This document shows, piece after piece, positions 10,740-20,446 of a stretch of 64,000 nucleotides of DNA. Position numbers and translations under genes: made by a program. Positions within the stretch are counted from its first letter, which is position 1; the number at the start of each line of letters is the position of its first letter. The notes under the pieces were generated by a model. It saw nothing but the letters and a program-made list of their open reading frames with translations. It was not told where the DNA came from and made no database searches. This DNA is from Ligula intestinalis (Eukaryota; Platyhelminthes; Cestoda; Diphyllobothriidea; Diphyllobothriidae): contig JAYGXS010000001.1 of NCBI GenBank assembly GCA_036362985.1, positions 68,176,345 to 68,240,344 on the forward strand, given 5' to 3'.

Positions 10740-11747
10740 TAAAAAAATATGGGTGACAAAATGGTCAGGGAAATGAGTATGTCGACCCCTCCGAGTGATA
10801 TAGACAGGGGATATGGAATACGAGTCTGTGGGAGCAGTAGCAGTTTGTTAGAGTTAGAGGCCGTAGCTGAAGTGTTAGAATTGGAAGCAGGATCAGGTTG
10901 GAGTTGCGGATAGGAAGGAAAAGGTAAAATGCGGGACGGTGGAATAGAGGGTTAAAGATGAGGGGAAACAGTGGGTGAAGAACCAGAGGGCTCGTCCAGT
11001 GAAGTGTCATGGACAGCAGCCTTGAGCCAATCAATGCTCACGACCTCTTCACGAGTACCACACTTGATGCGGTATGTGTTCGTCCCATGCAAAATGATAC
11101 GGAAGGGTCCCTCGTAGGGTGGTTCCAAGGGCCGCCAGACGCGATCACATCATAGAAAGACGTGAGTACAAGTCACCAAGTCTTTCTCGAGAAAACACTT
11201 GGAGACAGACGGCCTTGGCAGACCTGGGGATAGCGTCCGCAGAAACTATCGCAGGCGATGCAGGAGGTTGGCAGGATCCGCAACCGCACCTTGAGGAGAT
11301 GGCGAGATCAGCTCACCGGGAAGTCAGACAGGGGCGCCAAACACCAGTTCAGCAGCAGAGCAGTCAAGGTCCGATTGGAGGGAGGAGTGGATGCCCAAGA
11401 GGACCAGAGAAAGATGGTCCGTCCAGTTCTCCGGATCAGCCGCAGCGCGTAGGGAGGCCCTCAACTGGCGATGAAACCGCTTGACCATCCCGTTGGCAGC
11501 CGGGTAATGGGCTGCAGTACGAATGCGGTACAGCCTAAAAAGGAAAGAACAGACTGGAAGAGATTTGATTCGAACTGAGCACTGCGAACAGTCGTAAAAG
11601 TGGTGGGTGCGCCGAGATGGCAACCCAACGACTGAAGAGGGCTTTGACCACCGTGAAAGCTTGGACATTGGGGAACGGGATAGTCTCCGGCTACTGGTTG
11701 AATCGGTTTACGCAGGTGTGAAGGTAGTAACAACCGTTGGACGGAGG
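10740..11747 (-). pseudogene. Gypsy-2 integrase core and C-terminus
   Basis: Read on the minus strand from 11747, the text opens with LPPSNGCYYLHTCVNRFNQ and goes on through VQAFTVVKALFSRWVA and RIRTAAHYPAANGMVKRFHR. The last is the conserved end of the integrase catalytic core. It finishes with WRPLEPPYEGPFRIILHG near 11100, the GPY/F module. Frames change at least twice (11324-11668 and 11461-11733 are two of them), so it is dead. The N-terminal half of the same domain lies at 22873-23010, beyond the Gypsy-3 insertion. Confidence 0.88.
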
Positions 11748-11752
11748 CAGGG

Positions 11753-11791
11753 TGTTAGGAGGGGCCCAACGGCTAGCATGGAAGCAGCAAG
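11753..11791 (+). repeat. Gypsy-3 5' LTR, first piece
   Basis: Identical to the first 35 bases of the 3' LTR at 22526. Breaks after GCAGCAAG, where the 3' LTR continues with TAGCC; that continuation reappears near 20127. Confidence 0.85.
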
Positions 11792-12419
11792 TTTCTCGAA
11801 ATTCTTCGGTACGCGGTTTGTTCAGACTTGAAGATAAGTGAAAGCTTTATATAAATTGATTAATCTTAGAGAAGAAATGACTTATAGTCTTTGGTTTTCT
11901 TAAATAAATTATTAGTAAGTAACAGTTTACTATTCTAGCCAAATTCTGCTGCCAAACTCCTTCCTTGGTTTGGTTAGATATTGTCCTCTGTTTCATAGAA
12001 CGTTTTACAAATCATTTGTATTGTGCTTCTAGTAGTTTAAACTGTCAAATCTATCACTGAATTTCAAACAAGATCTGATTGTTCTGCATCATTCGTGGTC
12101 TTGCTTATTCAAAAGTCAATCCCAATCACCACTTAAATTTATGTATCGTACACTTCTATACCCGAGCCTTAAGTCTTGTTAACCAACAGCCTAAATCTAA
12201 ATTTCAGTTTAACATATTCCAGAAATATGATTGACGCAAAAATCTCTATTAAAAAAATTCGATGTCGCAGCCATTTTACGTTTGCAAAATTTTACTGACA
12301 AGTACAAATATTTATTCACGATGGTTGACTCACTCTTTGACCCAAACAGTTTTTCAAACAGTCTTACACGTGTACCTCAAATTAAACAGGTTTGACACTT
12401 AGTGTCATCGGAGGTAGCA

Positions 12420-13485
12420 GATATATTGAAACTTTGGTTTAACGTCATTATCCGAAACATTCCCTGCACAGTAAACACCGCATAATCGATTCAACAACTC
12501 ATAAACTCGTGTGGCCTAAACATCCGCATAGCTTTCACCAAGAGTCTAAACTCGAAAAACAAAAGTAAGCCAGTGTTAGTGACCTTCTTTTCACAGACTG
12601 AAGCCCATCTGATACTTGAAAACCCCGAAATAAACAAAGATCTGCGAAACCGAAAATCGTTCATAGGTCCAGACCTCACACCTATGCAAAGGCGTGAAGT
12701 TCAGACAAAAGGACTACACCTTAACCAAGGCTCTCAGCAATGTGCCCTTCCGCTAGAGCCCCGAGCAAGCAATTCCACTAGGGAAGACTATAGCAAAAAC
12801 AGTTTATCACACTATGCACAAACAACCCAAAACAATGTTACACTAGTTAAACCTGTAGCGAGTACATTTAATGATACTTCGCACACCGCTAACAGAAAAC
12901 GACTAACTGCAATCAGGAGAGGAGGTCAATTCACAAAACAAGCATTTCAAAACTCAATAGCACAAACAGAAATAACTGAGGACTCGTATCCAGGACCAAA
13001 TAATGTTACAATAACAGATAGTAGCATAAGCTCTACGACAGGGTCCAACAAAAGTATAACTCCAGTTAGCGTACCTAGCGTACCATAAAAAAGCTTTGCT
13101 TAGTACACAACAAAAAGTTAAATGCTCTAAGCAGGTAAACCATAGCAAAAGTAGCACACAAAAATCAAATCAACCACTAAATAAAATTTCAAATAATACG
13201 TCAACTTCTCCTCCCCCACCTGCATGGCGAGGAAATGAACTAAGGTATTCTAATCTGTCAACCAGCGTCGCGTCAAATGGCAACCAAAACTGCTACTTAG
13301 GCCGACAATCTTTCCAGCGAGAATACAATTATCGATGTGACTATGCCCTAGACAATCCTACAACCCAATTGAGGCAGATCCTATGCAGTCAACCAAAACA
13401 CTCAAACCCGCACACCCAATGCCTACCACACACTCAACCGATACACACCAGACCATTCCCTCAAACCCCATCATACATATCATAA
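12420..13485 (+). pseudogene. LINE-B ORF1 protein remnant
   Basis: The text VIIRNIPCTVNTA, a stop at 12484, then AFTKSLNSKNKSKPVLVTF resembles the two RNP signatures of an RRM-like nucleic-acid-binding fold, as in ORF1 proteins of CR1/Jockey-type LINEs. SFIGPDLTPMQRREV follows near 12655 and is shared with 47454-48062. The rest is Asn/Ser/Thr-rich and low complexity. The 12573-13088 frame ends in a stop and the 13096-13485 frame continues with Pro-rich text. Role by family: binding element RNA in the ribonucleoprotein. Confidence 0.65.
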
Positions 13486-13729
13486 TTCCCGCCAATAATT
13501 TCACAACCCACCCAAATTCCACAATGCTCACCACCATATTATCCGACAGTCACACAATTTGCCGACATGAGCCCCTCAAACATAAACCCACCCACTCAAA
13601 TTCCACAATGCTCCCCATCATATTATCCGATTGTCAAACAATTTCCCTACGTGAACCCCTCACACAATCAAACTAGTACTAGAAATCCGTTTTTTCACAA
13701 CCGATTTCCACTTCCATATCCGATACCTT

Positions 13730-14170
13730 AAGTGTCGCTGTTATAAATGCTAGATCAATAATACACAAAGTCCCACAACTTAAAACCTTTATCAAATCCT
13801 ACAATCCCGATATATTCTGTTTAACAGAAACCTGGGTTAACAAATTAACATCTAATGCTTCACTTTTTATATCAAACTACACCTTCTATAGACAGGACCG
13901 CGCTAATAAACGAGGAGGTTGTATGATATACATTAGATCTACCATAGAACAAAGTGGCTTGGAGGTTCTACAGGAGACATTCAATAGCGAAGCGTGCTTC
14001 GCTATAATAACATCCAAGACCCTTAAAAGCATTCTAATTGGATGCTTGTACACCCCTCCGGGATATATTTATGATGACACGGGCCTTACAAATCTACTAG
14101 ATACTATATCAAATATCCAAACAGAATATCAGATAATTGCAGTAGATTTAAACCGTCCAGAAATAAACTG
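13730..14170 (+). pseudogene. LINE-B AP-type endonuclease
   Basis: VAVINARSIIHKVPQLKTF starts the domain. CLTETWVN carries the catalytic Glu, RANKRGGCMIYI and LIGCLYTPPGY are the next family blocks, and IIAVDLNRPEIN stands where GDFNxP is normally found, so the Gly has become Val and the Phe Leu. A stop follows at 14169-14171. Nicks target DNA to prime reverse transcription in intact relatives. Confidence 0.8.
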
Positions 14171-15051
14171 AGAAGAACTATCAGCCCCATCCAGACATGA
14201 TGAATTATTATCATCAATTATATTTATAACTGGACACAAATAATAAATAAACCAACTAGAGGAAACAATATACTTAATGTTATTCTCATTACTGACATCT
14301 GGCCCTTATATACAGACTGCGACAGCTTAACCTTTGATAGTGATCATAAGACGACAATAACAGTGCTCCCTCTTAACATAAAAATACGACCTGATCCTAG
14401 TACCACTTCCATAAACCCGAAAAATCTTGACAGCGAATATATGAATAACTACATAAGGTTATTAGATTGGAGTTCTTTCCTCCTAACAACATCCCCTCTA
14501 GAAGATGTTAACGTATTATCTGCTACCCTTAATTTAATTCGCGATGGCCAAATTGACGAGAGATCCCCACGTAAAAAATCACTTATCCCAAACTTCCTTT
14601 CCAAACGGCTAAAAAACTTAAAAAATAACTCCACGACCCATGTATTAGTTATCTATCCACGCTCAGGCGTATCACGGAAATTCACGAGTTTGCCCAGAAA
14701 ATTGAAACAAATAAGACCATAGCAGCAGAACATCAGGTAATCGAGTCCCCAGAAGGGACAGCCCAGATCTTCCGGAAACAAATAAATAATCATCAAAAGC
14801 ATGGCCCCCAAATCATGCTTGATGACCAAGGAATAGTAATAACAAATGACGATCAAAAAGCAAATCTTTTTAACGAGTATTTCTCAACCAACTATTCAGT
14901 CGAGGAAGAACCGATCCCCCAGCCAACAGAAATGACGGTGCTCGTATTAAAAGAGATATTGTTTAACGAAGAAACGGTAAAGAAAGCTATTCGCCAGCTG
15001 TCCAATTCCACATGATATGGAACGGATAGAATCCCACCTTGCATACTGAGA

Positions 15052-16127
15052 CGTTTATATATAAATATATATTGCTGATTGAAGCGAAAATGCGTGTCCC
15101 CGGACATAAATGAGAAGAAGAGGCGATCTCGGGAATAATGGGTATAGTATCCTGACGTTTCGAAAGCGTACAGGCTTGCATCGTCGGAGGTTGGTGTTTG
15201 TACACGCCTCACAGTCTTTTATAGGTGTTACAACTGACGTCTCGTTCGCTCTCCGTCTATTGGCGCTAGATCCCCTGCGGGGGCGGGGCTGGAGCTCCGT
15301 CATCGTCCTGCTGACCAGGGTTTCTCGCCGTCACCTCGTCGGAGGGGGAGGGCAGTGTTCGCCTGCCAGCGGTCATTGCTCGCGTCGGTGCCGCATGTAC
15401 TGCTAGCTTCCCCCGTTGGCACTTTCCCGTGTTCATCCCGCCGGCGGAATATCGAACTCCGCCATCAGTGTTCATGCAGAGACCGTTGTCATGTGCAACT
15501 GCGTTCAAGCCCGACAGGAGTTCTTGTTGGTTCACGTTGCCCGTAGCGTCGCTGACGGCTGCATTGGTGTCTGGGGTGGGTTCCCGGACGCCTGTATTCT
15601 GGCCCGGTGTGGGGTTGCTAGTCGTCGCGACCCGTCTGACTTCCTGCCGGCGATTTCGTTGATTGAGCCGCACGCGTAACGCCTGGTAAGCCGCCGGGAG
15701 AATCGTACAGCGGTTGATGGAATTTTGTGCAGTGTGCCATGCTTCAAGCGTTTCTCTGGTTGTCCGGTCACTACCTCGGGCTAGGATTTCAGCGTCATTA
15801 AAAGTGAAGGTGTGTCCAGGAGCCGAACAATGTTCCGCCACCAACGAGCGTGGGTCCATCCTGTCGACTGCCCTTGCGTGCTCGCTCATACGCGTCTGTA
15901 GTCGCTTTCTGGTCTCCCCAATGTAATTGGCCTCATAGGAACTACACTGGATGCGATAGACGACGTTTGCTGTTTCTCCGCGGGACAGAGGGGCCTTTGG
16001 TCTCATGACAAGTCGTCTTATTGTTGCCTCGGGTCTGTGGGCTACGCCGATACCCAGTGGTTGTACGCTTTCGAAACGTCAGGATATTATACCCATTATT
16101 CCCGAGATCGCCTCTTCTTCTCATATA
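15052..16127 (-). mobile_element. Penelope-like element 1 (endonuclease part) with inverted flanks
   Basis: A GIY-YIG endonuclease frame on the minus strand lies between inverted flanks of 62 bases, 15111-15172 and 16062-16123, that differ at one position. Each flank holds CGAAACGTC. On the minus strand at 15140-15190 the upstream part reads CCGACGA, one base off the hammerhead core CUGANGA. The element sits in LINE-B RT: codons before 15052 (DRIPPCILRRL) fit the start of RT, whose remainder is at 17045. Confidence 0.8.
15266..16006 (-). CDS. Penelope-like GIY-YIG endonuclease C-terminal protein
   Basis: 246 codons. The N-terminal part reads NVVYRIQCSSYEANYIGETR and continues through a conserved RMSEHARAVDR segment. 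The two halves of the GIY-YIG signature appear as VVYRIQC and NYIGETR, with the catalytic Arg in the following helix. LVAEHCSAPGHTF supplies the Cys/His pair usual in Penelope endonucleases. After about residue 110 the sequence turns into a low-complexity tail rich in Asn, Pro and Gly. The RT that should precede it is absent, so this is a 5'-truncated copy. A matching tail (AYQALRIRL) occurs in the second Penelope fragment at 46418-46723. Confidence 0.85.
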   Translation of the reverse strand: MRPKAPLSRGETANVVYRIQCSSYEANYIGETRKRLQTRMSEHARAVDRMDPRSLVAEHCSAPGHTFTFNDAEILARGSDRTTRETLEAWHTAQNSINRCTILPAAYQALRVRLNQRNRRQEVRRVATTSNPTPGQNTGVREPTPDTNAAVSDATGNVNQQELLSGLNAVAHDNGLCMNTDGGVRYSAGGMNTGKCQRGKLAVHAAPTRAMTAGRRTLPSPSDEVTARNPGQQDDDGAPAPPPQGI

Positions 16128-16166
16128 TATATAGCAGTAAGTGGGGTATGACAGCATCTGGGGGTA

Positions 16167-16213
16167 ACTTGATACAGAACTGTTTCGGGCTTATAAGCCT
16201 TCATCAGCCAAGC
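16167..16213 (-). ncRNA. Hammerhead ribozyme, minus strand
   Basis: Exact inverted copy of the motif at 16301-16347: core CTGATGA, stem II GGCTTATAAGCC, GAAAC, then a four-pair stem III. Same predicted GTA cleavage site. Confidence 0.78.
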
Positions 16214-16300
16214 ATAACCCTGAACACCAGTGGTGGACCAACTGCGCCGTCTGTGAGTGCGTTTGTTTGTGTTGTCCGACCAGCTGGTGTTCAGGGTTAT

Positions 16301-16347
16301 GCTTGGCTGATGAAGGCTTATAAGCCCGAAACAGTTCTGTATCAAGT
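16301..16347 (+). ncRNA. Hammerhead ribozyme, plus strand
   Basis: Core CTGATGA at 16307-16313 and GAAA at 16328-16331. Stem II is GGCTTATAAGCC (16315-16326, self-complementary), stem III is ACAG/CTGT around a TT loop (16331-16340), and stem I pairs GCTTGG (16301-16306) with TCAAGT (16342-16347). Cleavage would follow the GTA triplet at 16339-16341. A base adjacent to stem II is an A-C mismatch instead of the usual G-C. Very short stem III is typical of Penelope-like hammerheads, which tend to work as dimers. Confidence 0.78.
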
Positions 16348-16527
16348 TACCCCCAGATGCTGTCATACCCCACTTACTGCTATTATGACTTGGCCGGAAT
16401 CGGCCTGGCAGGCGGTCACCCGTTGGGGACCTCTGACCACCACATGAACTTTGTTTAGTTCGGAAGCCTATTCGATCGGTGTTCGCACATTCCTGAGTGA
16501 ATATATATATACATATATATATATATT

Positions 16528-16965
16528 AGGAGTTACAGGCAAGAAATGCCCTTGAGGACCCTATTAATGTAACGTAAACAAGGTCGTTCTTACAGTTAAT
16601 GTGCAGTCAGGGGGAGAACATATGATATCATGACAGATTTTTGAGTGAATTTTCATGGAAAAGAATGAAAATGGTCTAAAGCCAGAAAATTTGTTCACAG
16701 TGCTGGCAGTAGGAAATGGTGTTGTAAAAGTCGCCGTTTGTCAAATAAAAGCACATCCAGTCTTCTTTTAAATTCCGCAATTGTGTCAGCGGAAACCATC
16801 TCGCTTGGTAGCAAGTACCAAGGCTGGACCACACGTTGACTAAAGAAATATTTTCGGAGGTCTAATCGGGTGCGCTCGTTTGTGACCTTGCAAGGATGGC
16901 CACGCAGGTGAGTAGTGGTGGCTAATTAGAAGAAATCCTCTAATTTTAGGGAGAAAATGTGGCCC
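16528..16965 (-). mobile_element. LINE-D 3' fragment
   Basis: Reverse complement of the end of LINE-D (41950-42370) with minor differences. It encodes LRKYFFSQRVVQPWYLLPSE and then the 3' UTR. Severely 5'-truncated, inserted next to the Penelope palindrome inside LINE-B. Flanked on its 3' side by an (AT)n run at 16501-16526. Confidence 0.85.
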
Positions 16966-17044
16966 CCGATTATCTGGAATGTACAGAGCAGGCTGCACTG
17001 AACGTTCCTGTAAGACAAAAGAAAAAGGTCAAGTTTGATCATAT

Positions 17045-18531
17045 GACATATGCCCCAATTCTTCTGCCTAACCTTTTCTCGTTGCAGCAGTCAAATGGTT
17101 CTTATCCAGAAATATGGAAAAAATCATGCATAACTCCAATTTTCAAAAACGGAAATCGGTCCAAGACCCAAAACTATCGTCGTTTTTCACCGAACATCGG
17201 TTTAAGCTAAAATCTTAGAAAAAAATAATTTATAACCAAATGTTATACCATCTGATGAATGTAAATCTCATACCCCCTTCTCAATATGCCTTTTTACCTC
17301 AAAAATCATGTCAGTCCTGCAATCTTACTTTCTTGGAATTCGTCTCCAGAAATATAGATGACGGGAACACTATAGTTACAATTTACTGTGATCTAATAAA
17401 AGCCTTTGACAAAGTTCCCCATAAAAGACTGATCGTGAAGCTAATGAGTCACGGGATTCGGCAACCTCTCCTTGATTTTGTCAAATCCTATCTTCAAAAC
17501 CGATCCCAAGTAGTGCAACTTAGAAATATAGTATCAGACCCAGCTTATATAAGCAGTGGTGTTTTTAAGGCACTATCATAGGCCCCCTCTTATTTCTCAT
17601 TTGCATTCATGAGTTATCTACTTTATCAACTTCTGCTAAAACATTTTTATATGCAGATGACTTAAAACTCACATATGAATATAATAAGCATTCAATAATC
17701 AATGTGCATAGAACGATAGAGTCAGATCTTACAAAACTTAATCTCATGAGTTCTAAATGGCAAATGCCCTTTTCACCAACAAAATGTCATCTCTTGATTT
17801 TTAGACCATTGAAACTTCCTCCCATAATTTTAACGCCCAAGAAATTAAAGAGACGACATCCATAAAAGATTAAGGTCTTAGCTATACAAACACTCTGTAC
17901 TTATCCCCTCACATTAAACAAATAGCACCAAAAGCTAACAGATTATGTGGTTTCATAAGTAAAATTTTTACATCGATCACACTTAAGATGTAACTTTATA
18001 AAATGTTCGTTTTATATATCCTGGACTACTGTTCTATTTTCTTGGCATAATGTCGTCAGCTGGTCGAAAGAAACAAGATGGCATTCAACGGCGCTTAACC
18101 AGATCTTTATATAAATATGATGGCACATACGATTTCTACATTAAACAGTATAATAGGTATGGTCTCCAACCCCCCTGGATTCGCAGACTCCAAAATGGTA
18201 TAACTTTCCTATTCAAAGTCACGCACGATGAAGGAATTCTCAGCACACACATGCTACCATATCAAAGTGGTCCCCGAGACATTAGAAATAATGTACATAC
18301 GATCAAAATCCCCAAATTCAAAAAGGCTCAATGGTCTAATTTCTACTCTGTTCGATACGCGACAATATGGAATACCCTTCCTATATCTATTCGGAAAAGT
18401 CAAACTCTCGTAGAATTCAAAACAAAAAAATTTCTGTTAAGTAGCACGACTTATCTTTTCTTGAATAAGATAGGACACTTTTCAAGTCAGTTCTTTGATG
18501 GAGAAATAGGGCCTAAGGGCCTCTAATAACA
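17045..18531 (+). pseudogene. LINE-B RT and C-terminal ORF2 domain
   Basis: RT resumes with PILLPNLFSLQQSNGSYPE and WKKSCITPIFKNGNRSK, goes on to YCDLIKAFDKVPHKRLIVKL, and then YLQNRSQVVQLRN. The substrate loop PQGxxLGP has decayed to SGVFKALS with a stop at 17579. The YADD region around 17650 is frame-shifted (FYMQMT). The C-terminal domain (18050-18526) is open for 158 codons and ends at QFFDGEIGPKGL. Overall a dead polymerase; its beginning lies before 15052. Confidence 0.82.
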
Positions 18532-19085
18532 TCCTGTCCAAGAGCATCAAATTCTCTCACTAGATCACGAGCTTTGCACAGACTGATTTCTCCTGATGCC
18601 GAGTTCCTGATACAGATCATCCACCAGGATCAGTACCTGGTATTTGTAGATAACTAGCAAGTTATGATTTCACACCCAGGTTATGGGTAATGGAATCTCA
18701 AGTCGAATCGTCCTGCCCTCCATATTCCACTACAATTTTCCGACGGGAAGTTTCCATTGAACGAATATACTTTGTCAGTTCTAGACCTAGAATGGCGTTA
18801 GCTAGATGACAGACAGGAAAATAGCACTATTATATGCCTGCAGACCTATGGTTTGCAAAAACACTATACCTATTTTGTAAAAGTAAGTTTTCTCGACTTG
18901 AAAATAAAAAATTAAATTAAATTAAATTGCCCATTTCTTAGTGTTTTCTAGTAGCAAAAAATATTGCATATATATTCTATGATTTTTAAGGGATATATAC
19001 AAACCATAAGTGCAAAAAGTGTTTTTTTGTGTCTCATTTATTAGTAGTATAGTATATATAAATATAGCATGGGACATTGTTTGTT

Positions 19086-19595
19086 CCCTGATAGAAAAAC
19101 GCTAGCGCCGCGCGAAGTCGCTTAGCGCCGTTGCGCTATTCTTTCCCCCCGATGCGCGCACGGATACATACGCACCTGGGCGCGGCTGCGCAAGCCTGAA
19201 GCGTTCCGACTTGGCGTCACCGCCTTCGACAGAAGGGAGGAATACAGCTGTCGCGCCATGCAAGATGTGTCGATTTGGCGCAGGCATCCCATGCCCGAAA
19301 TGCGGGCCAGGTAGGACGATAGAAATTCTAACGTCGGATGCCTGCGCCAGCTACAACAAAAATCGATTAGGCTACGCCGGACGTGCATTCACTCGTGACA
19401 TGAAAGGGGGTTAGTGCACAGAAGAGGAGCGTGTAGGCGCTGTGGGCCGACTAGAGGGGGAATGGCATCCCCTTGTCATAGGGAGTGACGCCGACCAGGA
19501 TCGCTTGTCACATGCGCTGCTGCGCCTGAGTGCGCATGTGTGCGCGCAACGCAGGGACAGAAAAGCCCGATGGCGCTAGTTTTTTTCTATCAGGG
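19086..19595. mobile_element. MITE-like DNA transposon remnant
   Basis: Ends are inverted repeats of 24 bases (19086-19109 and 19572-19595) beginning CCCTGATAGAAAAA, with two mismatches. The 510-base interior is much more GC-rich than its surroundings and contains a second inverted pair, TGGCGCAGGCATCC (19275-19288) and its complement near 19336-19350. No transposase is encoded; the small open frames within are not convincing. No clear target duplication was seen, so the superfamily is unresolved. Confidence 0.6.
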
Positions 19596-19789
19596 CTGTC
19601 CTTTCCCATTAATAGGTTGGCGTTTTCGGTATTCGATGCGTAATGAGGATGATGCTCCGCAAAAATGTATTGGATGTCCGAACTGCCCTCAAAGATAGTT
19701 CCCGAAATTTTGCAATGCGCAATACTGCAAAGCAGGGAGTACACCAAATTTCACCCTGGATTGGTGCCTGTCTGAAGAGAATAATTTTT

Positions 19790-20128
19790 CAAACCGACCG
19801 CGGCTGAATATACCTCTGCAGAAGGATCAATCACTAATCTAAAAATGATATACTGTTTCCAGACCTCAAATATTCTTACTCTGAAACGTCTAACATATGT
19901 ACTGCATGGATATTATTTTCCAATTTTGATCTAATTGTACCTTTGCAGACAGGTTTTTCACTTAGAACAAACTCCCTATCTTGCACAGTACTGACTAAGG
20001 ATAAAAAAATAGAGCCAATATCTGTGTACAAAAGAAGGGGTTTGTTTTAAGTTTTTTCCTGTTTTCCAAAGGCTTTGACGGTGCCCGAGAGGCATCTTAC
20101 CAATGAACCTTTTTTATTATTATTGAGT
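19790..20128 (+). repeat. Repeat R, second copy
   Basis: Homologous to 6950-7290. Ends in TTTTTTATTATTATT at about 20108-20125, directly followed by the resumed Gypsy-3 5' LTR. Its position at the downstream edge of both LINE-B insertions suggests it is the true distal end of the inserted unit. Confidence 0.65.
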
Positions 20129-20431
20129 AGCCACGGACACAATAGGCGATCGATTGGCCTTTGCGCGAGCAAGACAATCAATCAATAATTCAGATTTTAC
20201 ACTACTGTCATCCACTGAGCCAAAACAACCAATGGGACTGGCCACCATCTCAGAAGGAACTATGATTGGCTCTATGGACATCGTTACACACGTTTGTTTC
20301 TCTAAATTTTTTTGTGTATAGACAACTAAAAGACTTCTGCCGTTGCACCCTTCTTGTCATGTTCTCTTTTTGGGGGCTCACACCGGACGTCATTGGGTGG
20401 CAATATCTCGGCCTAGGCATCCGTTATAATA
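20127..20431 (+). repeat. Gypsy-3 5' LTR, second piece
   Basis: Matches 22562-22867 of the 3' LTR (shared words TTGGCCTTTGCGCGAGCAA, ACCAATGGGACTGGCCACC, TCGGCCTAGGCATCCG). TTTTGGCGACTCAC follows directly, the position of a tRNA primer-binding site. Confidence 0.88.
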
Positions 20432-20446
20432 TTTTGGCGACTCACT

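Larger units (their letters stand above)
16131..16383. mobile_element. Perfect 100-base palindrome with paired hammerhead ribozymes
   Basis: Arms 16131-16230 and 16284-16383 are exact inverted copies; the spacer is 53 bases. Each arm contains one complete hammerhead ribozyme, so both strands carry one. It stands immediately next to Penelope-like element 1 and is itself best read as the terminal repeat portion of another Penelope-like element. Exact arm identity suggests recent origin or gene conversion. Confidence 0.8.
11792..18928 (+). mobile_element. LINE-B long copy (ORF1, endonuclease, RT), interrupted by Penelope and LINE-D insertions
   Basis: The most complete copy of this family. It has a 5' untranslated region, ORF1 (about 12420-13485), endonuclease (13730-14170), the linker and start of RT (14360-15051), RT palm (17045-17700) and C-terminal domain (18050-18526). 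The 3' UTR ends in ATTAAATTAAATTAAATT at 18908-18928. RT is cut between 15051 and about 17045 by three other elements. Frame breaks are frequent, so it is an old inactive copy. The minus-strand ORF1 at 47454-48062 is a relative. Confidence 0.85.

Noticed and set aside
15355..15926. Several plus-strand frames opposite the Penelope endonuclease
   Set aside because: The minus strand carries recognisable GIY-YIG text; the opposite frames are shadows.
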